Virus record (IMG/VR): IMGVR_UViG_3300036945_000814
Span: 1-64,000 of that record
DNA from: a virus
DNA: 64,000 bases
Strand: one strand, 5' to 3'
A program made the translations under genes and the position numbers. Below, piece after piece: positions 59,101-64,000 of this stretch. How positions within the stretch are numbered: the first letter of the stretch is position 1; every line of letters starts with the position of its first letter. The notes under the pieces are model-generated. The model was not told where the DNA came from and ran no database searches. It worked only from the letters and a program-made list of their open reading frames with translations.

Positions 59101-59621
59101 ACGTGGTCTACAACAACCAAGAGATCGAAGACGCCATCAATCGGTTCAAGTCGCCGATCCGAGAAGCCATCGACGTGCTCAAGTCTGCGTTCGATTCCAT
59201 GAGCGCCGGTGAATCCATCGAGCAGCTTGGCCGCTCGACGTCGCGACTCGGTATGATGAGCTGGCGTGGAAACGAAGACTCACCCCGGCCCGAGCGCCCC
59301 GCGGACATCGTCGGGATCACCGACGACATGGGGCTCACCGTCAAGGGGCGGAAGAAGCGAAAGAAGAAGCACGCCGAGGACAAAGCCGACGCGCGACGCA
59401 GCCGGTTGTCGCCCGCAGACCGCTTCGCCGCCGCCAAGCGGATGCCCAAAAAGGACGCCGTGAAGCCCCTCGCCCCCGACGCGCTCAAGGAAGCCCGTGA
59501 GCAGTCGCGAGACGCCGTGGAAGCCAAGCGCGAGCGCATCCGCGACGACCTCGCTCGGCGGCAGGCGAACAAGCCCCCGATGGATCCCATCCGCATTGCG
59601 CGAGCGAAGGGAGAATCGTGA
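56163..59621 (+). CDS. MuF-type polyvalent head protein with pyrophosphatase-, ParB- and kinase-like segments
   Basis: 1152 residues from a GTG behind GGAGGAG. Residues 1-285 are MuF-like: TAGNLARRETIDSLRSDLGH, then zinc-binding CPDCKRLY and HPWCGCV. About 315-440 resembles the phage inorganic pyrophosphatase-type domain: LFPYGYIRLTEAADGDHVDV and DEDKAMLGFPSASAAK. Then a Cys ribbon (CVRCGEMS, CWTCRK), GGPYIGPKGGKWADP, and a ParB-like DGHHRLTAAK (D637). About 760-890 reads like a kinase fold: LGKGDDGIAFRV, VVK (K780), HAAGYTFND, and HFDTGKA (D886). Mu gpF is a minor head protein; the added domains suggest injection. Kinase call is tentative. Confidence 0.85.
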   Translation: MALWTADQLAKVRAVIARHHAAITIAIFGHKALPDDLVKDLRASGIPVPTGPQLIDDAFTYGQLVALLRDPKLATKSPAEIAELVAARKIPLQLTPSEKAAVEVARTHAGQYVVGLGTRVAGQVMAAVTGAEANLTPERMVEIIQDKTAGNLARRETIDSLRSDLGHAMGNWTRDWQRIAMTESNNAIQEGTAATIEKEHGVDELVSKMPRPDACPDCKRLYLRGGEPIIFKLSELRANGSNVGRKKRDWKPTIEAVHPWCGCVLVRIPAGMVWEDGELVVDKAEKSQAGIEMPARPAFQYPLRKAARKLHGRLTFAGMPISIENRRGSFRHWFDPVAKEHGKTKVLFPYGYIRLTEAADGDHVDVYVGPLKTAPNVYVVHQRKKKPDGSFGGYDEDKAMLGFPSASAAKRAYLAHYSDPRFFGAMTTMTVAEFKVKLVENRGRKITKAWREPTALVIDMLAKSYAPCVRCGEMSKESSSDGAEPCWTCRKALEAAGTPYVRAGWKDGVELAKAGGPYIGPKGGKWADPEHTVAWQEPGGVESLPHLEDEKWDDGTVVRWRQSPFVHAPPRSKPQLPSSTPTSIEHVPLDKLHATQKRVTEGGVQKYLDKPLNAAADDKLDLPLVTVDKDGKHFIQDGHHRLTAAKLRGEASVPVRVQREKAEEKKTHEPLAPDYEPKVGDEHAIPGPHGMAAFTARIEHVGDDHVRISQNHGDERRGTGAHGTRVPKAAVSHFVNDLRGVVHGPPSSDPRVQAVLDGKAEHLGKGDDGIAFRVGDTVVKASTTVPYQPFNENYLTPATAAERMVEQVNTSNAMHADGVPGIMRSELVHNGDKAFQIKPYVEIPDKLTREQLDSVADSVLKAHAAGYTFNDEIQVGVHEGKLVHFDTGKAAKAPDEKRLKERAEDDEERLKDLFAKHGEKFQTTKEKHNPLIEWEEMASRDPKKMTDAERSKHASLLWMHSLKVKSFRDRADPVDKDFYDVVYNNQEIEDAINRFKSPIREAIDVLKSAFDSMSAGESIEQLGRSTSRLGMMSWRGNEDSPRPERPADIVGITDDMGLTVKGRKKRKKKHAEDKADARRSRLSPADRFAAAKRMPKKDAVKPLAPDALKEAREQSRDAVEAKRERIRDDLARRQANKPPMDPIRIARAKGES

Positions 59622-59839
59622 GGTGCCCCGAGTGCAACGCGCAGCTCATGCAAAAGAGCGAGGGCAAGCTCAAGCTGCGCGTGCCGATCCTCGTCTTTTC
59701 CGCCGACGGCGAGTCGTGCGTCACCAACTGCCAGCGATGCAAGGCAGAGATCCCCCTGCCCCTCACGCTCGCAAAAAGCGCGGTGCCCGCGGATGAACCG
59801 CCACCGCGGCTCGTCACCACGCGCTTGACGCGGTCGTGA
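59618..59839 (+). CDS. Small Com-like zinc-ribbon protein
   Basis: 73 residues from the GTG overlapping the MuF stop. Two Cys pairs, RCPECNAQLMQKSEGKLKLR and CQRCKAEIPLP, form a compact ribbon. Small proteins of this shape next to head genes resemble Com-type regulators, but the likeness is only in size and Cys spacing. Length and start are consistent with a complete protein. Confidence 0.7.
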   Translation: MRCPECNAQLMQKSEGKLKLRVPILVFSADGESCVTNCQRCKAEIPLPLTLAKSAVPADEPPPRLVTTRLTRS

Positions 59840-59854
59840 TCCAGACCCTAGCCT
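59825..59854 (+). promoter_or_regulatory. Possible promoter for a short RNA
   Basis: TTGACG at 59825-59830, an 18-base spacer, TAGCCT at 59849-59854. The predicted +1 near 59861 lies 78 bases before the end of the terminator at 59899. Weaker than class A and only tentatively called. Confidence 0.35.
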
Positions 59855-59875
59855 GACCATCGACACCCAATGGCC

Positions 59876-59893
59876 TTGACCACGAACGGTCAA
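59876..59893 (+). repeat. Inverted repeat TTGACC / GGTCAA
   Basis: Perfect 6-bp arms with a six-base centre (ACGAAC) directly before the terminator. It may be an operator or part of the RNA structure of the short transcript. Confidence 0.5.
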
Positions 59894-59898
59894 AAGAG

Positions 59899-59938
59899 GC
59901 GGGCGGTACAGCGAAAGCTGCGCCGCCCGTTTTCGTTT
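59899..59938 (+). terminator. Intrinsic terminator with GAAA tetraloop
   Basis: Outer stem CGGGCGG / CCGCCCG (59900-59906, 59923-59929), a 2x2 internal loop, inner stem CAGC / GCTG closed by GAAA (59913-59916), then TTTTCGTTT. It separates the MuF operon from the protease gene 14 bases later. Confidence 0.88.
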
Positions 59939-59951
59939 CAGGAGATCCATT

Positions 59952-60794
59952 TTGCAGGAATCAGACGCTCCGGCATTCAACTTCGACTTCGACATCGAAG
60001 TGTTCGAGAAGGCCGGCGTCGCTCCTGAGAAGGCGCGCCGCATCGGCGGCTTCGTGTCCACGAGCGCCCTCGACAAGCAGGGCGAGCGCGTCTTGCAGGA
60101 AGGGCTCGACTTTTCCCCGTTCCTGCAAGACGGGTGGTTCAACGACAACCACAGCAAGGCCACCGCCGACATCGTCGGCTTCCCCGAGACGGCCAAGCTC
60201 ATCCGCAAGGGCGAGCGCCTGCCGAGCGGCACGTCGGCCGACAAGACCGGATGGTTCGTCGAGGGCTACCTCCTGCAAGGGCACCCGCCGAGCGACCGTA
60301 TCTGGGAGCTGGCGAAGGCGTTGCAGAAGACGCCGCGGCGTCTCGGGTTCTCCGTCGAGGGCCGCGTCACGCAGCGGATGAACAAGGCCGGCGAGCCCAT
60401 CGTCGCCCGCGCCGTCGTCAAAAACGTCGCGGTCACCAACTGCCCCGTCAACAATCAGACGTCGCTCGAAGTGCTCGCCAAGAGCCTGAGCGCCATCGAA
60501 ATGAGCAAGGCGCTTGAGGTCGGGCCGCCGCCCGGTCCCGCGAGCGACCCCGGCTCCATCCCCGCCGGCGTGCCCCTGTCGGGCATGGGCGCGGGCCGCG
60601 TGCTCATGCCTGAGTCGATCGGCGGCTACGCCGGCGCCTTCGGCAACCCCAACGGTGCGCAGCCCCGGAAGAAGAAGAAGAAGAAGCTCACCAAGAGCGC
60701 CGCGTTGGATCTCATTCACAGCCGCTATCCGGGCATCACCAACCACACGGCGGCGCGGATCTTCCGCTTCGCTGTCGCACACGCCTCTCACTGA
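59952..60794 (+). CDS. Prohead protease-like protein
   Basis: 280 residues from a TTG; CAGGAG lies about nine bases upstream and no better start exists. It has the run GGFVSTSALDKQGERVLQEG, then LQDGWFNDNHSKATADIVGF, LPSGTSADKTGWFVEGYLL and PRRLGFSVEGRVTQRM, a pattern of phage XkdF/S78-type prohead proteases. The His in NDNHS and Ser in GFSVEG are the likely catalytic pair. The end is Lys-rich. It would cut scaffold and capsid proteins during maturation; the scaffold-like gene comes next. Confidence 0.8.
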   Translation: MQESDAPAFNFDFDIEVFEKAGVAPEKARRIGGFVSTSALDKQGERVLQEGLDFSPFLQDGWFNDNHSKATADIVGFPETAKLIRKGERLPSGTSADKTGWFVEGYLLQGHPPSDRIWELAKALQKTPRRLGFSVEGRVTQRMNKAGEPIVARAVVKNVAVTNCPVNNQTSLEVLAKSLSAIEMSKALEVGPPPGPASDPGSIPAGVPLSGMGAGRVLMPESIGGYAGAFGNPNGAQPRKKKKKKLTKSAALDLIHSRYPGITNHTAARIFRFAVAHASH

Positions 60795-60814
60795 GAGAGC
60801 AGGAGAAGAACCAC

Positions 60815-61723
60815 ATGGCGAAGAAGCACCCCACCCTCGACACCGAGCCCCTTTTCAAGAGCGACGACGGCGACCTCGACGACGAGCCCGGTATGCCCGA
60901 AGCCGAGGACGCCGACGAGGACGACGAGGACGAGGACGGCGACGGCGTCGACGACGAGGAAGAGGAGCAGATGAAGTCGGATCTCACCGAGGACACGCTC
61001 ATCAAGGCGCTCGACGAGATGGACAGCATCGCCGTCGCCGCGTCCAACGGAATCTCGCCGCGGGAGCAGGCCCTCGCCTCCAAGCTCGCGTCTGGCACCC
61101 CCCTCACCAAGTCGGAGCGTGCCGAGCTGGCCGCGGCCGGCGAACCGATGGCCAAAAGCCACAAGGAGTCTTTCGTGGAGAATCCGCAGATCGCGCAGGG
61201 TTTCGAGGTTTCCGAGTTCCTCGACGCCGCGCTCACCAAGGTCGCCGAAGCCCTCGACACCAACCGCGAGGAAATGACCAAGTCCTTCGGCGAGGTCGGC
61301 GAGTTCAACCGCGCCCTCGCCAAGTCGCTCAACGCCCTCGGCGCCGTCGTCATCGCGCAGGACAAGAAGATCCGGCAGCTCGAAAAGAGCCTCGCCGGTG
61401 AAGCTCCCCGGCGCGTGGTCGAAGCGGCCCCCGCCAAGGGCGTCACCTCCTCGCGCAGCTCCGTCGGCCAGCGGGTCAACGACAGCGGCGGGATGCGCAA
61501 GTCGCAGGCCGCCGGCGGCGCCACGCTCACCAAGGGCATGATCCTCGACACCCTCGACGATCAGATCGCCAAGAGCGACGGCCAGCGCGGCGTGGTCGAC
61601 GGCGTCGACCTCGTGCTCGAAAGCTCGCGCTACGAGACGACGCAGCTCCTCTCCCCCGACGCCATGCGCCTCGTCTGCAAGGCGCGCGGGATCGACCCCT
61701 CCACCCTCGGGCTGAACGGCTGA
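60815..61723 (+). CDS. Scaffold-like protein
   Basis: 302 residues with an AGGAG site. Composition fits a scaffold: a very acidic first 55 residues (DADEDDEDEDGDG), then helices (SEFLDAALTKVAEALDTN, NRALAKSLNALGAVVI) and a basic C-terminal third. Position between protease and capsid genes supports it. No sequence family is recognised, and the final 50 residues are folded-looking. Confidence 0.7.
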   Translation: MAKKHPTLDTEPLFKSDDGDLDDEPGMPEAEDADEDDEDEDGDGVDDEEEEQMKSDLTEDTLIKALDEMDSIAVAASNGISPREQALASKLASGTPLTKSERAELAAAGEPMAKSHKESFVENPQIAQGFEVSEFLDAALTKVAEALDTNREEMTKSFGEVGEFNRALAKSLNALGAVVIAQDKKIRQLEKSLAGEAPRRVVEAAPAKGVTSSRSSVGQRVNDSGGMRKSQAAGGATLTKGMILDTLDDQIAKSDGQRGVVDGVDLVLESSRYETTQLLSPDAMRLVCKARGIDPSTLGLNG

Positions 61724-61785
61724 TCGCCGGCTGAATCCCGTTCACGACCACCGTTCACTTCACAGAAGATCCAAGGAGAATCACC

Positions 61786-63225
61786 ATGAGCTACGGTACT
61801 TTTGTCGGCGCTTCCGACTACGACGGCATCGAAGGCTTCGGCTCGGCGAGCGCCGAGGAAATGCAGAACCTCAACAAAGCCTTGCGCTCCGGTCAGGACC
61901 GCAACGCCCCCGGCACCGTCGTCGCTGGCGACGGCTTCACCCTCAAGCCTGAGAGCTTGGATCGCACGTTGAAGAACGTGACGTACCGGATGGAGCACAT
62001 CCAGTTCTGGAAGTTCCTCGACAAGACCCCGGCCTACAACACGGTCGAGGAGTACAGCCGGCTCCGTGAGTACGGCAACGGCGTCGCGGCCTTCATCGAG
62101 GAAGGCGAGCTGCCCGCCGAGGACGACGCGACCTACTCGCGTGAGTTCAACATCGTGAAGTACATGGGCACGACCCGGCGCATCACGCATGTGATGCAGA
62201 CCGTGCGCACCCACATCGGCTCCGCGGTCGCGCAGGAGACGGTCAACGGCACCATGTGGCTGCTCCGGCAGGTCGAGAAGGCGCTGTTCTACGCCGACTC
62301 GTCGATGGTCCCGGCCGAGTTCGACGGCCTCTTCACGCAGCTCGAAGCGCAGTCGCCGAACATCGTCGACATGCGCGGCAAGCCGCTCAACCAAGACGTG
62401 ATCGAGGAAGCCGCGCACGTCATCCGGGCTTCGCCCAACTACGGCATCCCGACGGATCTGTGGATGGCCGACGGCGTCTACAGCGACCTCGCGCGCCTGT
62501 TCTACCCCACGCAGCGCAGCGAGATCCCGACCCCGGCCAGCGCCGGTGACGGGTACGTCGGCTTCGCGGTGAAGGGGATGCGCACGCAGGCCGGCCCGAT
62601 CCGGTTCCAGCCCGACGTGTTCATCGAGCCCGGTCGCGCCCCCGCGGCCGCTGGCATCGGCGACATCGCCAAGCGCCCCGGCCTCCCCACCATCGGCGTC
62701 GCCGCCGCTGGCGCCCCCGGTGGCGGTGAGGTGTCCCTGTTCGTCGGCGCCAGCGAGGACTTCCGCTACCGCGTGGTCGCGAAGAACCGCTACGGCCTGA
62801 GCGTCCCCGTGGACGTGAACGGCGGCGCCGCGATCACCGTGGCCGCCGGCCAGAAGGTGTCGTTCACGATCACCGACGGTTCGCCGTTGGCCTCGTGCTA
62901 CGTCATCTACCGCACCAAGGCGAACGGCCTGCTCGTCGACGCCGTCGAAATGATCACCGTGCGTCGCACCGGCGCCGTCACGGCTTTCGGCGATCTCAAC
63001 AAGGATCTGCCCGGCACCACGAAGGCCGCGCTGTTGCAGGGCAACCGCGAGAACATCATGGTCAAGCAGCTCGCGCCGTTCACGCGCATCCCGCTCGCCA
63101 CCGTCGACACGTCGATGCGTTGGTCGCAGGTGCTCTACCTGACGCTCACCCTGCACAGCCCGAACAAGAACGTGCTGTTCAAGAACGTCGGCCGCATCGA
63201 GGGCACCAAGAACCTCGCCGTCTGA
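61786..63225 (+). CDS. Major capsid protein with Ig-like insertion
   Basis: 479 residues; AAGGAGA seven bases before the ATG. It starts MSYGTFVGASDYDGIEGFGS, which could be a delta segment removed by the protease. The central part, YSREFNIVKYMGTTRRITHV and AQETVNGTMWLLRQVEKAL, matches phage HK97-like capsid core helices. From about 300 an Ig/fibronectin-like domain is inserted (EVSLFVGASEDFRYRVVAKN, QKVSFTITDGSPLASCYVIY). It ends with strands before IEGTKNLAV. Two hairpins follow, as expected for a highly expressed gene. Confidence 0.9.
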   Translation: MSYGTFVGASDYDGIEGFGSASAEEMQNLNKALRSGQDRNAPGTVVAGDGFTLKPESLDRTLKNVTYRMEHIQFWKFLDKTPAYNTVEEYSRLREYGNGVAAFIEEGELPAEDDATYSREFNIVKYMGTTRRITHVMQTVRTHIGSAVAQETVNGTMWLLRQVEKALFYADSSMVPAEFDGLFTQLEAQSPNIVDMRGKPLNQDVIEEAAHVIRASPNYGIPTDLWMADGVYSDLARLFYPTQRSEIPTPASAGDGYVGFAVKGMRTQAGPIRFQPDVFIEPGRAPAAAGIGDIAKRPGLPTIGVAAAGAPGGGEVSLFVGASEDFRYRVVAKNRYGLSVPVDVNGGAAITVAAGQKVSFTITDGSPLASCYVIYRTKANGLLVDAVEMITVRRTGAVTAFGDLNKDLPGTTKAALLQGNRENIMVKQLAPFTRIPLATVDTSMRWSQVLYLTLTLHSPNKNVLFKNVGRIEGTKNLAV

Positions 63226-63232
63226 TGGTGAC

Positions 63233-63250
63233 GCCGGGGTGAACCCCGGC
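63233..63250 (+). other. Stable hairpin after capsid gene
   Basis: GCCGGGG / CCCCGGC with TGAA loop, only eight bases after the capsid stop. There is no T-run, so it is not a terminator alone. It may protect the 3' end of the mRNA. Confidence 0.6.
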
Positions 63251-63257
63251 TAGGATG

Positions 63258-63297
63258 AGGGCCGTTGCGCGATCCGTGCAACGGCCCTTTCCCTTTT
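63258..63297 (+). terminator. Intrinsic terminator after capsid gene
   Basis: Stem AGGGCCGTTGC / GCAACGGCCCT (11 bp) with a nine-base loop, then TTCCCTTTT. It lies after the hairpin at 63233. Confidence 0.88.
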
Positions 63298-63309
63298 CGC
63301 GGAGACAAC

Positions 63310-63837
63310 GTGGCGAAGAAACTGTTTTGCAAGTTCACCCACGAGCGCGGCGAAAAAGTGTTCGTCGGCGGCAAGCTCTACGTCATCGGCGCTGACGGGT
63401 TCCTTGAGGTGGACGACGCGCACGCGCCGCTGCTCCTGCTCAACGACGCGAAGTGGGCCGACCCCGCGGTGACGTCCCCCTACAAGCGCCCCACCGGGCC
63501 GCCGGCGCTCATCCTCGCCGACGCCCAAGGCCGCGAGCTTCCCCCGGCCGAGGCGGCCAAGATTCAGCAGGCAGCCGCCCTCAAGGCCGTGGAGCTTGCC
63601 ACCAAGGCGCCCGAGCCCGAGCCCGCCCCGGTCCCGCCCGAGCCCGAGGTCGTCGAGCCTGAGCCCGCCCCGGCGGAATGGCCGACCATGAGCACCGACA
63701 GCTCGAAGCGCGACATGCTGGCGAACCTCGAAAAGCTCAAGGCCGCGGGTCATGTGGCCGCCGCCGACTTCCACGACAAGATGAGCAAGATGGATCTGCT
63801 TGAGGTCATCGAGCGCGCCTACGACTCGATGGCCTGA
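63310..63837 (+). CDS. Small capsid-adjacent structural protein
   Basis: 175 residues from a GTG; an in-frame upstream ATG lies inside the terminator and is rejected. GGAG precedes 63310. The first 75 residues form strands (KLFCKFTHERGEKVFVGGKL). A Pro/Glu/Ala linker (residues about 105-135) is followed by a helical end (SSKRDMLANLEKLKAAGHVA). It could be a head completion or tail-join protein. No family recognised. Confidence 0.65.
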   Translation: MAKKLFCKFTHERGEKVFVGGKLYVIGADGFLEVDDAHAPLLLLNDAKWADPAVTSPYKRPTGPPALILADAQGRELPPAEAAKIQQAAALKAVELATKAPEPEPAPVPPEPEVVEPEPAPAEWPTMSTDSSKRDMLANLEKLKAAGHVAAADFHDKMSKMDLLEVIERAYDSMA

Positions 63838-63842
63838 TCGCG

Positions 63843-63871
63843 TTGCGCTCACGCGCACGCACCGTGATACT
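63843..63871 (+). promoter_or_regulatory. Possible promoter before last gene
   Basis: TTGCGC at 63843-63848, a 17-base spacer, GATACT at 63866-63871. Four of six -10 bases and three of six -35 bases match sigma-70. Tentative. Confidence 0.3.
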
Positions 63872-63898
63872 TGAACCACCACCCCACCGGAGGCACCC

Positions 63899-64000
63899 AT
63901 GTCCAACCTTTCCGCCGAGCAGAAGGCCGCGCTCAACAAGCTCGGTGATCACTTCCCCGGCCTCGGTCGCACCGACGGCATCGTCCCCGCGCAGCTCGGC
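63899..64000 (+). CDS. Hypothetical protein, 3' end outside window
   Basis: 34 codons are visible: MSNLSAEQKAALNKLGDHFP and onward. CGGAGG lies before the ATG. Directly after capsid genes one would expect a head-completion protein, but too little is seen to say. Confidence 0.55.
   Translation, partial: MSNLSAEQKAALNKLGDHFPGLGRTDGIVPAQLG

Noticed and set aside
1-64000. tRNA genes, integrase and attachment sites
   Set aside because: Intergenic gaps are too short for most tRNAs, none folded by eye, and no integrase-like protein was found.

Overview
This window is an internal, GC-rich (about two thirds GC) piece of a large tailed double-stranded DNA bacteriophage, running from the DNA replication module into the head genes. 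Every gene I can support is on the + strand. Genes are packed, and dozens of neighbours are joined by 4-base ATGA or GTGA stop/start overlaps, which suggests long translationally coupled operons. The codon bias and near-consensus sigma-70 promoters suggest a high-GC bacterial host, probably Gram-negative, but the sequence does not name it. I see no integrase, lysogeny repressor, tRNA or CRISPR array. One gene enters from the left edge and one leaves at the right.

Layout. (1) 1-18 kb is replication and recombination. It holds a possible sigma-like protein fused to a histone-H1-like tail, a family A DNA polymerase, a UvsY-like coiled coil, a gp32-like SSB with a long proline/tyrosine repeat tail, a RecA/UvsX-like recombinase, a gp47/gp46 (SbcD/SbcC) nuclease pair, a RuvC-like resolvase and a DnaN-like sliding clamp. 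Two small proteins just after the clamp both open with a clamp-binding-like peptide. Together this is a T4-style recombination-dependent replication set, although no replicative helicase or primase is visible. (2) 18-37 kb is an accessory region: a patatin-like lipase, a DNA methyltransferase, dUTPase, DUF6884, DUF6283, DUF4406 and DUF2493/SLOG proteins, a dCMP-deaminase/coiled-coil fusion, an H1-like protein and many unrecognised small genes. (3) 36.8-39.6 kb carries the endolysin amidase and the large terminase. (4) 39.6-53.3 kb holds three giant multidomain proteins of the polyvalent class: an LPD1/zincin protein, an SNF2-type helicase and an Ala/His/Lys-rich protein. (5) 53.3-64 kb is the head module: portal, small structural proteins, a MuF-type polyvalent protein with pyrophosphatase-like, ParB-like and kinase-like segments, prohead protease, scaffold-like protein and major capsid protein.

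Regulation is unusually readable. One promoter class is TTGACA, 16 bases, then TAGGAT or a relative. Five copies are seen, and three of them place the predicted +1 at or within one base of an ATG, implying leaderless mRNAs. Three share a long conserved block and sit behind palindromic GGATCTG-type operators. A second, non-sigma-70 class, GNCGAC, 16 bases, then GATAGR, occurs six times upstream of genes with invariant spacing and again often puts +1 at the start codon. The endolysin has a hairpin over its start region with a -10 element in the loop. Intrinsic terminators follow 19.70, 28.31, 59.84 and 63.23 kb.

The observations most worth following are the two promoter classes, the GHKY module shared by the giant virion-region proteins, the cryptic kinase-like segment in the MuF protein, the clamp-binding and SSB-tail mimic peptides, and a strong excess of the heptamer GATCCAA/TTGGATC.
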